64,000 nt of DNA from Paenibacillus dendritiformis (lineage in GTDB: Bacteria; Bacillota; Bacilli; Paenibacillales; Paenibacillaceae), in NCBI RefSeq assembly GCF_021654795.1, contig NZ_AP025344.1, forward strand, positions 6,014,501 through 6,078,500, given 5' to 3'. Below the pieces are notes generated by a model. The model searched no databases. It saw only the letters and a list, made by a program, of their open reading frames with translations, and was not told where the DNA came from. The position numbers and the translations under genes are program-made. Positions 8,018-16,461 of the stretch are shown piece by piece (positions within the stretch are counted from its first letter, which is position 1; every line of letters starts with the position of its first letter).

Positions 8018-10713
8018 TTTATCACCCCTGGTGTAGCAGTAACTAGATTCCCATACTTATCGGTTAATACCGTCATAATATTTGTAGGAGAACCACTAAA
8101 CTTGTCAATGCCTATGTTTGAGTCTAATGTAACTTCCCTCACATATCTAGCCTGTTTTTCAATTGTCCCATCTGCTAACTTTATGTCTGAGTATAAAACT
8201 CTTGAAACTGGAGTGCTTACAACTTCTTTACTTTGAAGAACGCCCTTTAGTTCGTCAGGTGTAATTGAGAATTGGGAAGCATTCTTTGAAGGGTTAAAAT
8301 GCCTATCTAGTACATGATTAAACCCTGCCCCTTCCTCGGCAGTTCCATTTCTTAAGTTTATTCTCGATTGAACAATAGGGGGCATTCCTTCAATCTTACC
8401 CGCCCCCTTAGTACGCTCCCCCTTACTATCTGCATACTTCCCTTCTTTAAAAGAACTACTCTTTCCGTTCTTAACGTTGAGTCCTTTACTAAAGCCCTTA
8501 CTTAGGATACTTGAGGCAACTTCATTTCCCACTATACTCGCTAATTCTTTTGTGTTCCCATCTTTGTAAAGTTGGCTTATATGGGTTGCAGTGGACTTGA
8601 TATTCGATGCTACAGCTAACACTGACTCAACCGGATTATTGGCAAATTTCAATATTCCTGTGACTTTGTCGTTTATCATTTGAGAAGTAACCCCAATAGG
8701 ATCACTCCCCATTTCTACCAACAAGTTCTGGAAAGATGAAATAGCTTGATCTCCCCCGATGGTTAATCCATCGCCAATATCCAAGATCTTATCCATCGTA
8801 GTTGGTTTTGCATCAGCTCTTGAACGTACATAAATAGGGATACCTGCAAAGTCATGCCGAACTATCTTATGCTGCATTTGTTTCTTCAACCGCTCAATAA
8901 CTTCTTCTCTTGAATGATTGCTTTGCAGCTTACGTGCAGATGTATTTACTTTTCCTAAAATAAAGCTAGAGTTTTGCCCTAGGCTCCCTTCGGTATTACC
9001 AGTAGCACCCTTAGCTGCCTGAAGCACCGTTTGGGCTGCCTTTACGCCTACACCCGTCCACCCAGCAAATGGAACACTTCCAGCCACGGAAAGTGCCGCC
9101 GATTCATATTTTCCAGCGGTTTTCTCGCTTCCTTTAGTCACCGTAGTAACAACTGGACCGACAACGGGTACCATACCAGCCATATTGAGAGCAAGTTGAG
9201 CAACATCCAGCTTCTGACCTGATAAATTATTTGACGTTGATCCTTTCAAAGCCCGGTCAGCAGACTGGGAGTCGCTTCGCACAGGTTCCGTATTAACTTG
9301 GACAGGTGCTTTCGTTAGCCCTTCTATTCGAAGCCTCGCTCCCTTTATATCTGTATCCCCATCCAACACAATACTGCTCGATCCGCTCAAGAGATAGACT
9401 GCCTCTTTGCCCCGTATATCTAACCTACCGGCCTCTAGCGCTATTTCTCTGTCCGCGTGGAGAACGATAGCGTCCTTGCTATGAAGCTCAATGCCTTCGT
9501 TGTCATGCAGCTTCACAAAAACATGGTTCTCCTGAGCCGTCATCCTTAGCTCATTGCCGCTGAACTTAATTTCCTTCCCGAGGGGATTGCCCCAATATTT
9601 CACACCAGGGTTGCCCAGCTTCGGAGAATTCCCCCCTTCACGAAGAGAGGAGCGGACAAAGGCTTCTTCCTCCCGAGGGTTCGGGATATACAGCTGGACA
9701 GAGTCGCCAATCTGCGGCATACAATATAGGCCTGTCTTTCCTTCTGCCATATAGGGAGAAGAATAAGAAAACCAGCATGCATCCTCTTTTCTCTGCACAT
9801 CGTCTATATTCAAATGGAGCTTGACTTTATCTTTCGCGGCGTCTATTACTTTTCCTGCAAGGGATGCGCCTTGAATAGACTCGTTCCATATCGGTCGCCA
9901 ACGGCTATCTGCTTCGGCTTGTAAAATGTATTCATGGGTGAGCATACCTTCATGTAACAGAGATGTAGAACCGATAACAATCAGTGGTTTGTTCTTGAAT
10001 AGAATTCGATCTCCAAGATTGTAATAACGTTTCGTTACAATCAAGTAACTAGTGACGCCTTCTTCTTTCTGCCCAAAATTATTATGCGATCGAAGCACCT
10101 GATAGTTCGTATTGCGGAGAGAATCGGGTTTGCCCTCAGGCAAACCGACCCAGAGCTTCGGGGAATCGGCTGCCGCCTCCGGAATAAGAGCCGTCCCGAA
10201 TCGGGAAACCATCCGTTTGAGGAATTGCCAGTCGGTTTCCTCATACTGAACCGTAAATTGATCCAGCGGCGCATTGTCGAATGTCAAATCAATAAAGTCG
10301 GAGCCAGGGTAATCGGACAGAATATGTTGAACCAATTCCTCGTACCGCATTTTATGATTCTGAAAGGAGCGCGTTTTCGGCTTTAGATCAAGACGATACG
10401 AATGGGAGACCGCCTCCATCTCCAAATGATAGACGCCCCTAACAACCTTAACCGCTATATCGGAGAGTACCCCATGGAACAAGGTTCGAATAACGTCTCC
10501 CTCATCAGATAACTCACGAATCTCAATCGTGTCCGTATCGTTAGCCATATCTACGCAACTATCTTTCTTCTCTTCGGGAATAATCGCTGTAAGCCACATC
10601 CGAGCATGCTCGTTCACTTTCTTTTCAACCCGAAGAGTACTAAGGCAATGTATCTCGTATGGCGACACAATCTGAATATTTCCGTACCCTGCCAGCTTGG
10701 TTGATGTACTCAC
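8014..10713 (-). CDS. VgrG/gpD-like spike with C-terminal polymorphic toxin
   Basis: This protein has 899 residues. Residues 1-470 resemble the phage late control D/VgrG spike: an N-terminal gp27-like part with the VQYEETDWQFLKRM signature at about 150, an OB-fold stretch around GKVIDAAKDKVKLHL and QIGDSVQLYIP, then a repetitive beta part (VFVKLHDNEGIELHS). Residues 480-740 are a Gly/Ala/Ser-rich linker with hydrophobic segments. Residues 750-899 look like a nuclease-type toxin: FNHVLDRHFNPSKNASQF, a central YVREVTL strand, and TVLTDKYGNLVTATPG at the end. I recall similar domains at the ends of Bacillus LXG toxins, which I cannot verify here. It is the second spike of the cluster; the other (14363-15787) has no toxin. 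Confidence 0.8.
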   Translation of the reverse strand: MSTSTKLAGYGNIQIVSPYEIHCLSTLRVEKKVNEHARMWLTAIIPEEKKDSCVDMANDTDTIEIRELSDEGDVIRTLFHGVLSDIAVKVVRGVYHLEMEAVSHSYRLDLKPKTRSFQNHKMRYEELVQHILSDYPGSDFIDLTFDNAPLDQFTVQYEETDWQFLKRMVSRFGTALIPEAAADSPKLWVGLPEGKPDSLRNTNYQVLRSHNNFGQKEEGVTSYLIVTKRYYNLGDRILFKNKPLIVIGSTSLLHEGMLTHEYILQAEADSRWRPIWNESIQGASLAGKVIDAAKDKVKLHLNIDDVQRKEDACWFSYSSPYMAEGKTGLYCMPQIGDSVQLYIPNPREEEAFVRSSLREGGNSPKLGNPGVKYWGNPLGKEIKFSGNELRMTAQENHVFVKLHDNEGIELHSKDAIVLHADREIALEAGRLDIRGKEAVYLLSGSSSIVLDGDTDIKGARLRIEGLTKAPVQVNTEPVRSDSQSADRALKGSTSNNLSGQKLDVAQLALNMAGMVPVVGPVVTTVTKGSEKTAGKYESAALSVAGSVPFAGWTGVGVKAAQTVLQAAKGATGNTEGSLGQNSSFILGKVNTSARKLQSNHSREEVIERLKKQMQHKIVRHDFAGIPIYVRSRADAKPTTMDKILDIGDGLTIGGDQAISSFQNLLVEMGSDPIGVTSQMINDKVTGILKFANNPVESVLAVASNIKSTATHISQLYKDGNTKELASIVGNEVASSILSKGFSKGLNVKNGKSSSFKEGKYADSKGERTKGAGKIEGMPPIVQSRINLRNGTAEEGAGFNHVLDRHFNPSKNASQFSITPDELKGVLQSKEVVSTPVSRVLYSDIKLADGTIEKQARYVREVTLDSNIGIDKFSGSPTNIMTVLTDKYGNLVTATPGVIK

Positions 10714-10770
10714 ATAATCCCCCCCTTTAGGTGGGTGATTTCATTTTCCAAAAAATGGAGTTTAAAAAAT

Positions 10771-11049
10771 CTAATTCGAGTCATCTACTCTTTCTCGATA
10801 ATCCTGTAGCATCTGATTATAGGATAATTCCTCTATATCCTGAAAACCCCTAAAATAAATTTCTTCTATTAAATCATGGTCAAATAAAAATGCTTGGTTG
10901 GGATTCATATTACCTTCCGGATATAAACATGCAATATAATCAAATACTAGTTCGCTATTTACTTTCTTTTGGTATCTCCCGTATATCATTATCCTCTTTT
11001 CACCGTTTCTTAACCGAACCACAGAACCTATCGGTAGCAACTTTTCCAA
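10771..11049 (-). CDS. DUF4176-like protein
   Basis: The 92-residue protein opens LLPIGSVVRLRNGEKRIMIYGR, then has YIACLYPEGN and a closing EEIYFRGFQDIEE. This matches my knowledge of DUF4176, a small family usually found in type VII secretion toxin loci of Firmicutes. The fold is probably a small beta-barrel. It lies between the zinc-ribbon protein and the toxin-bearing VgrG in the injection-system effector tail. It may be an adaptor or an immunity accessory; which one cannot be read from sequence. Confidence 0.7.
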   Translation of the reverse strand: MEKLLPIGSVVRLRNGEKRIMIYGRYQKKVNSELVFDYIACLYPEGNMNPNQAFLFDHDLIEEIYFRGFQDIEELSYNQMLQDYRERVDDSN

Positions 11050-11077
11050 TAAAAAGTCACCTCCTTTGTTTGTAACG

Positions 11078-11323
11078 TCACTTACTATTACTAAGATCAG
11101 TCAAAGTAAACAGTTTGTTGCATTTTTCGCACGAGTAATATATTTCAACCTTATTAGAAGGTCCAACATATTTTTTCCCAAGCTCTAAACTACTTACTTC
11201 GTTTTCTCCTGGAGTTGTTTTTTTTGTACGCTCTAGTTTTTGTTTACAAATAGGGCATTTCTTCCTCCTGAATAGAAAATAGACCAACTCTTTTGCAGAA
11301 AACTCGATCTCGTATGAGGCCAT
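11078..11323 (-). CDS. Small zinc-ribbon protein, paralogue of 4754-4981
   Basis: The 81-residue protein begins ASYEIEFSAKELVYFLFR, has CPIC at about 22-25 and CEKC at about 62-65, and ends LFTLTDLS. These are the features of the copy at 4754-4981. The insert between the cysteine pairs is about nine residues longer here. It starts one base after the stop of the upstream small membrane protein, so the two are probably co-translated. The function is unknown. Base composition is AT-rich compared with the structural genes, as in the whole 10.8-11.6 kb stretch, which suggests recent acquisition. Confidence 0.65.
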   Translation of the reverse strand: MASYEIEFSAKELVYFLFRRKKCPICKQKLERTKKTTPGENEVSSLELGKKYVGPSNKVEIYYSCEKCNKLFTLTDLSNSK

Positions 11324-11324
11324 G

Positions 11325-11543
11325 TTATTTCTCCTTAAACTTTCTGAGGTAAAATTTATATATTAATATCCAGCTTGTACTATAAGCAATTGTAAACGTA
11401 AAAAACAGCCAAAACCCATTGTTATCTTCCGATGCAAAATAAATGGCTATTGTAATAAAACAAAAAAATATGCATAGTGAGTTAAATAAAATCGTAATAA
11501 ATTTTATTAAACCTTTCTTGCCCTTATCTGGAGTAACTATCAC
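11325..11543 (-). CDS. Small two-helix membrane protein, candidate immunity
   Basis: The 72-residue protein has two transmembrane helices (about 13-35 and 43-63) with a short loop and a basic C-terminus. It directly follows the PAAR-like protein, whose C-terminal part is hydrophobic and glycine-rich. A small membrane protein behind a possible membrane-acting effector is a common immunity layout. The sequence is AT-rich. No family is recognised, and the immunity role is inference from position. Confidence 0.5.
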   Translation of the reverse strand: MIVTPDKGKKGLIKFITILFNSLCIFFCFITIAIYFASEDNNGFWLFFTFTIAYSTSWILIYKFYLRKFKEK

Positions 11544-11564
11544 AGACGCATGCCCCTCCTAACA

Positions 11565-12650
11565 CTAATCAGCCTCTCCAATTGATATTGAAATACCTGC
11601 TCCAAGACCTGCAGCAACCTTCGCTCTAGTTTTAAATCTCCCTTCTTCTACAATCATGTCAGCCTTGGCTCCTACAGAAAGAAGTGAGCCTTCCACTCCA
11701 ATCTGAACGCTATACCCGAAAACTTTAAACTCCAAAGCTGCTTCCCCAGAAACTACTGCAGCTTCTGCGCCTGCACGAAATCCAACTGTACGTTGTTCTG
11801 GTCTTACAACAAAGGCACCATAAGCACTGCCCGTTAGTAGATCACCTTGACCTTGAGCTGCAACTCCCAAGTTTTTGTCGCCTAACTCTCCACTTCCAAC
11901 AGCATTAAAAGCGGAGGCCTTTGCCCCTCCACGAATATCCATCCCTGGTACTTGCGCGATATGCCCTCCTTTGATTTTCGTTCCGTTTGGGTGATTCTCA
12001 GTACCAAAGACTGCCGATCCGGAAGCACTTGCCATTCCACCGTACACCTTTCCTTCACCCTTAAACGGACCATATACAATTGACCCTTTTTCCATTACAC
12101 CATATAAGGTTCCATCATCGATACCACCAATTCCTTCATTACCAAGGCCTTGTTTATCTGCGCTGCATACCTGCCAAGGTTCGTCCGAATTCCTGATCAC
12201 CTGCACATAGTCCAAATTCTGCCCGTCATCCTCAACCTTTATCTGCCCGCAGAACATGCACATGTTCGTTGAATCATTCAATAAAGAAGGATTGTTGTCA
12301 ACCAGTTTATCCGTTTTGCCGCCGAGCCAGGGCATCATCACCATCGGCGTACACGGCACCCGTTGCGGGAGGCCGCCCTTGGCCGCCGTAGCCGCGGCGA
12401 CGGCAGGATTCTGCATGCTCCCGCATGTTCCAAAGGGCATGATGTTCACATTAGGGATATGATCCATGACATTCATGATCGGCTTCCCTTTGACATATAC
12501 GCCGTGGCTCATTTGCATCCCCATACGGCTTGGCTGTGAACCGTAGCTGCAGCTTAATATGGCGCCCGCGACGACATAACTTTTCTTATCACCGCTGCTG
12601 GCTTGAGGAGTCATTTCCTTCTTGTCTTTCCCCGACTTCCCCGAACTCAT
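11565..12650 (-). CDS. PAAR-like (DUF4280) spike-tip protein with C-terminal extension
   Basis: I choose the ATG at 12650, eight bases after GGGAGG, giving 361 residues. Residues 25-145 are a DUF4280 PAAR-like domain: YVVAGAILSCSYGSQPSRM, VMDHIPNVNIMPFGTCGSM, CTPMVMMPWLGG and MCMFCGQI, with conserved cysteines for the tip metal site. DUF4280 proteins cap spikes of contractile injection systems. Residues 150-361 form a glycine/alanine-rich beta domain (GEAALEFKVFGYSVQIGVEG near 300, ending GLGAGISISIGEAD). This could be an effector or carrier domain. The small membrane protein behind it may be its immunity partner. Confidence 0.8.
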   Translation of the reverse strand: MSSGKSGKDKKEMTPQASSGDKKSYVVAGAILSCSYGSQPSRMGMQMSHGVYVKGKPIMNVMDHIPNVNIMPFGTCGSMQNPAVAAATAAKGGLPQRVPCTPMVMMPWLGGKTDKLVDNNPSLLNDSTNMCMFCGQIKVEDDGQNLDYVQVIRNSDEPWQVCSADKQGLGNEGIGGIDDGTLYGVMEKGSIVYGPFKGEGKVYGGMASASGSAVFGTENHPNGTKIKGGHIAQVPGMDIRGGAKASAFNAVGSGELGDKNLGVAAQGQGDLLTGSAYGAFVVRPEQRTVGFRAGAEAAVVSGEAALEFKVFGYSVQIGVEGSLLSVGAKADMIVEEGRFKTRAKVAAGLGAGISISIGEAD

Positions 12651-12674
12651 CTCCATCACCTCCCGCTCCAGTCG

Positions 12675-13199
12675 CTACACTTCTTCTATCTTGGTCAGCC
12701 TTAGTCCATGGAAGTCTCGCCTCAACATGCTTTCTGCCAAAAATAAGTTCACAACAACAATCGTTTCATAGATGCTACCGATTTGGAAAAATGGGGCACT
12801 CCCGGCCATGTCCCCTCTAATAACAGGCCGCTTGAGCGTGCCATTGGGATGATACTCGCTCTGATCGGACAGACAATCCATGCGCTGCGGCAGTGTAATC
12901 CAATACACTTCCTGCCTCATCCGGGTGAAGTCGACCAGTCCTACGGGGTGATAGAACTGCCGCGGCAGGAACTTCTCAATCAACTGCTTCAGCTTATCGG
13001 ACAAGAGAGGGATCGGCCTTTCAATAAAATCGACATATTCGATTTGTTCACGGTCAGAGACGGGGAACTGCAAACTCATTTCTTTCAGTTCCCCAATGCG
13101 CGCTTCATCGAGAATGTCCTTGGGTATGGTCTTTCTTATGCCAACAGGTTCAATGGCATCGGGGATGCGATCATCCTGTGATAGAATAAAGTAACTCAT
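12675..13199 (-). CDS. Unassigned protein between pentapeptide and PAAR-like genes
   Basis: The 174-residue soluble protein begins MSYFILSQDDRIPDAIEP. Residues 60-130 hold YVDFIERPIPLLSDKLKQL, QFYHPVGLVDF and VYWITLP. It ends with ESMLRRDFHGLRLTKIEEV. The architecture resembles the DUF1629/Imm11 kind of protein often found next to toxins, but I hold that only weakly. It sits 13 bases behind the pentapeptide gene and ahead of the spike tip, so it is co-transcribed with the spike set. It may be an adaptor for loading the tip or an immunity-like protein. Confidence 0.55.
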   Translation of the reverse strand: MSYFILSQDDRIPDAIEPVGIRKTIPKDILDEARIGELKEMSLQFPVSDREQIEYVDFIERPIPLLSDKLKQLIEKFLPRQFYHPVGLVDFTRMRQEVYWITLPQRMDCLSDQSEYHPNGTLKRPVIRGDMAGSAPFFQIGSIYETIVVVNLFLAESMLRRDFHGLRLTKIEEV

Positions 13200-13212
13200 A
13201 TCCCGTGTCTCC

Positions 13213-14346
13213 TTACGTTTTCCATAGAGTCTGTTCCCATTGCTGCGGATCCAGCCTGAGCGCCTCCCGCTGGCGTTGAGAGAATACGGCGTTCGTCAAA
13301 TCCGCCCCCTCAAATACGGCATCCACCACATTTGCTTCGGAAAAATCAACTCCATATAAAGAGGCCCCCGTAAAATCAGCCCCTTCCAGATTAGAGCCGG
13401 CAAAACGAAGCGCGGATAGGCCGGGATAACGAAGAAATAGAGCGTCCTTCCAACCGTTGGCCCCTTCCACTCCCCGAAAGACCGCTCCCCGAAGATCACA
13501 GTCACGGAATTCAACCCCGTGAACCTGACTCCGGGAGAAATCGGTCCCTACGAGAGCCGTATCATGCCATCTCGATCCGATTAGTATGCTATCCTGCATG
13601 CTGGAGTGAGACAGATCACATTGATTGAATTCAGAGAATTGGAAGTCAATGCCTCCGTAGTCTCCGTTTTGCAAATCCATATTTCGATAGGATTCGTAAG
13701 CATACGCCGCCTCTTCCCTGTCCTCCAGCCATGCACGAACGGACGCTGAATCCCGCTCACATTCATATTGCTTGAACACCGCTTCGCTCAGGTCCATATA
13801 TTCCCCGACCCGAATCTCAAATTCAGGCTCTTTTGCAATGTCCCGGTATTCTTCCAGTTCGACTGCTTCGGGCAGCGCATATCTTGCTAGAGCAATGACA
13901 TATTGATGAACGGCGATTGCTTCCGTGAGCAGCATCCGTTCAATGACCGGAACCGTTACTCTGCCTCCATACATACGGCTGGCTGCCATCATCCTGCTCC
14001 GCAGCGTGTCGAGATACTGAAATGCCCATCCGGCATCATACTCCAGCACATAGGGATGGCGGTCAAATACCCATCCGCTATCTAATGCCTCTACTCGATA
14101 GATATATCTGCCTTCCAACAGCTCGGTCCGGAGCATAGAGTACGCGATGTATCCGATAGCCCCTTTCTCCTCCCGTGCCTGTGCGTCTCTAATCTGTCGG
14201 CATATTTGTTGGAAGGAGGTCACAAAGTTAGCGGCAAGCCGTTCTTTATGCAATTGATAATCTCGCTCCAGCACGAGCTGCATATTTGCCCGTTCCTGCC
14301 ACAATACATGTTCTTGGAAATGAGCAATCGAGTCCGCTTTGTCCAC
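13213..14346 (-). CDS. Pentapeptide-repeat protein of the spike cluster
   Basis: The 377-residue protein starts at GTG after AAGGGGATATAAC. Residues 1-210 are helical and unassigned. Residues 230-365 are pentapeptide repeats of A(D/N)LxX type (CDLSHSSMQDS, CDLRGAVFRGV, SNLEGADFTGASLYGVDFSEAN, EGADLTNAVF), which fold as a right-handed four-sided beta helix. In T6SS and related clusters pentapeptide proteins occur next to VgrG and PAAR genes, where they may act as adaptors or DNA-mimic effectors. Here the gene is 16 bases behind the short VgrG, which favours an adaptor or spike-associated role. Confidence 0.8.
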   Translation of the reverse strand: MDKADSIAHFQEHVLWQERANMQLVLERDYQLHKERLAANFVTSFQQICRQIRDAQAREEKGAIGYIAYSMLRTELLEGRYIYRVEALDSGWVFDRHPYVLEYDAGWAFQYLDTLRSRMMAASRMYGGRVTVPVIERMLLTEAIAVHQYVIALARYALPEAVELEEYRDIAKEPEFEIRVGEYMDLSEAVFKQYECERDSASVRAWLEDREEAAYAYESYRNMDLQNGDYGGIDFQFSEFNQCDLSHSSMQDSILIGSRWHDTALVGTDFSRSQVHGVEFRDCDLRGAVFRGVEGANGWKDALFLRYPGLSALRFAGSNLEGADFTGASLYGVDFSEANVVDAVFEGADLTNAVFSQRQREALRLDPQQWEQTLWKT

Positions 14347-14362
14347 GTTATATCCCCTTAAC

Positions 14363-15787
14363 TCAGTTCGTTTTCAATTCCCTGCCGACAATAGTGGCAT
14401 TGCCATCAAGCTTGATACTGCTCTCTTTGCAAGACATGCTGATTTCATTTTTGGCCGATACGATGACCTTTTTGCCCGAATCCATCAGGATACTGTCCTG
14501 GGATATCAGCTTTATGCCCTTCCTGCTGAAAATCTCAATGCCATCCTTCTCATTTAATCTGATGAAAACTTCGCCGTCTTTTGCCGTGATGACAATTTCT
14601 TCAGGGCTCAGCAGCACTTCCTTGCCCGCGGCTGTGCGGAAATATTTAACGTCAGGGTTGCCAAGCTTGTTCGTCCCGCCAACCGACGAATTCTCGCGGG
14701 CGGCTCCGGTTGCGACTCCCTCTTCCTCCCGGTCGCTCGGAAAATAGATTTGAACCGGATCGCCAATCTCCGGCATAACGTACCAGCCCGTATGTCCTTC
14801 TGCGGTATACATCGACGTGTAGGGAAAGCGATGCGCTTCCTCTTCGCTTTGCTTCTTGTCGATGTTCAAGTGCACCTTCACCGTGTCGCGAACGACATCA
14901 ATGACTTTTCCTTGAATGGATACGCCTGCGATTCGTGAGTTGGGAATCAGTTTTTGCCTCAGTCCCCGATGCGAACAGAGGACATAATGATGCTTCAATA
15001 ACCCGTTTTTCGCTTCGGTTCTTGCTTCGCAGACGTACAAGCTTTTGCCTTTGAATCCAATCCAGTTGCCAAGCTCCAGCACACGGTTTGTCTCTATCTC
15101 GTAGAAAATAAAATCGTTTTCCGTAACCTGCTGAGTATCGTTTTCGGCAAAATGGCGATACGATGTCATGCGCTTGCGGACGGTATAATGATAGTCGTCA
15201 AGACGGGTCTGGGAACTGCTCTGGAAGATGCCGAAGTAGAATTTCGGTTTGTCAAACACGGCCGCCGGCATGAGACTCGTGCGATAGCGTGACGCGATTC
15301 GCTTGAGGAACTGCCAGTCCGTCTCCTCATACTGCACCGTAAGCCGACCCAAGCGTGCATGATTGGTCGCCTCGTCGACGACATCCAGACCCGGATAATC
15401 CGTAGCAATGACATCCAATAGCATGGGAATCGTCATCGCTTTGTTCTGGAATGATCGGCTCTTCTTCTTCACATCCAGCTTATAGGTATGAGAGACAGCT
15501 TCCACCTCAAGATAGTAAATGTCGCGGACAACCTTGATGCCGATATGTAGCACAATACCGCTGAACAGCGGCTTGCTCGCTCCTTCTTCATCGATTTGAG
15601 AGATTTCAACGGTCGTATCCGCATCAGTCATCTCCACATAACTGTCCTTCAATTCCTCCGGCACAATTGCGGTAAAAGAAAGTCTCGTATGCTCATTAAT
15701 CTTTTTGGTCATTGTCAATTCTTGCAGGCTTAACAGCTCGTAAGGAGATATTTGCAGATTATGATAAGCGAGCGCCGACTGGGTCAT
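14363..15787 (-). CDS. VgrG/gpD-like spike protein without toxin domain
   Basis: The ATG at 15787 has AAGGAGGG ten bases upstream and gives 474 residues. It aligns by eye over its whole length with the first 470 residues of the 8014-10713 protein: LSLQELTMTKKINEH versus LSTLRVEKKVNEH, the shared TVQYEETDWQFLKRI, then GWYVMPEIGDPVQIYFPSDREEE and a terminal beta repeat (EVFIRLNEKDGIEIFS). It is thus the plain structural spike, with gp27-like ring, OB fold and beta needle. Its start lies 29 bases inside the end of the DcrB-like gene, so translation is coupled. The two spikes may be alternatives loaded with different cargo. Confidence 0.85.
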   Translation of the reverse strand: MTQSALAYHNLQISPYELLSLQELTMTKKINEHTRLSFTAIVPEELKDSYVEMTDADTTVEISQIDEEGASKPLFSGIVLHIGIKVVRDIYYLEVEAVSHTYKLDVKKKSRSFQNKAMTIPMLLDVIATDYPGLDVVDEATNHARLGRLTVQYEETDWQFLKRIASRYRTSLMPAAVFDKPKFYFGIFQSSSQTRLDDYHYTVRKRMTSYRHFAENDTQQVTENDFIFYEIETNRVLELGNWIGFKGKSLYVCEARTEAKNGLLKHHYVLCSHRGLRQKLIPNSRIAGVSIQGKVIDVVRDTVKVHLNIDKKQSEEEAHRFPYTSMYTAEGHTGWYVMPEIGDPVQIYFPSDREEEGVATGAARENSSVGGTNKLGNPDVKYFRTAAGKEVLLSPEEIVITAKDGEVFIRLNEKDGIEIFSRKGIKLISQDSILMDSGKKVIVSAKNEISMSCKESSIKLDGNATIVGRELKTN

Positions 15788-16409
15788 CGTTACGTCCCTC
15801 CTTCCCAAAATCCAACGAGTCCATCATCCCCCAGGCTATCGGCTTCCAATGCTTGATTTCTTCCTCGGTACAGTTAAAAGTGCATAAAAGAGCCCTGTCA
15901 TCCAACTCGGCAAAAAACATCAATTGATATATGTTCGCACTCAAGGAAGGAATCTGAAATTCACAGTATCCAATAGGTTTTTCCCGGATATAGCGAACTC
16001 CGTCTTCGTACCATTGCAATATCGGCTGCGTTCGACGAAGAATCTGCACCATAGCAGCGGTGAATTCCTCTACCTCGTTGGCCGAAAGGGATTGTTCCGT
16101 ATGGTTGAACGCAATATTAATCGAAGCACTATCATTCGAATAAATAACATCCGGCCGTTGCTCTGACGGATATTTCAACGCCGCGGTTTCAGGAGACATC
16201 ACATGAAATGTTTTAGGCAGCGGAACCCGAAGCTTCCCGTCCAGAAGCTGCTCCTCCGTGAAGGGAACGGTCTCCCCGTTAATCTTCAATATGGTTTGCG
16301 GTGAGGCGAACTGCGGCGGTGTCATTTTATTCTCCTGCTTCCCACGTGCCTCTTGTGCTTCCGACTCTCCATACAACAGCGAAATGATCTGCTCATCTAC
16401 ATGCTCCAC
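15759..16409 (-). CDS. DcrB/PsbP-like protein, candidate effector chaperone
   Basis: The start is GTG at 16409 behind GAAGGAGGGAG, giving 216 residues. Residues 45-205 read as a DcrB/DUF1795-like fold: FTEEQLLDGKLRVPLP, PTFHVM-like opening strand KTFHVMSPETAALKYPS, an amphipathic helix EEFTAAMVQILRR, and LLCTFNCTEEEIKHWKPIAWGMMDSL at the end. DcrB-fold proteins (Eag family) are known T6SS chaperones that shield hydrophobic effector segments and hand them to VgrG. This one lacks a signal peptide and overlaps the VgrG gene, which fits that role; the functional call is inference. Confidence 0.6.
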   Translation of the reverse strand: MEHVDEQIISLLYGESEAQEARGKQENKMTPPQFASPQTILKINGETVPFTEEQLLDGKLRVPLPKTFHVMSPETAALKYPSEQRPDVIYSNDSASINIAFNHTEQSLSANEVEEFTAAMVQILRRTQPILQWYEDGVRYIREKPIGYCEFQIPSLSANIYQLMFFAELDDRALLCTFNCTEEEIKHWKPIAWGMMDSLDFGKEGRNDDPVGARLS

Positions 16410-16461
16410 GTCGCTTCTCCCTCCTTCAACTACTGTTCGTTGGGTTCCCGGAACCGCCGCA

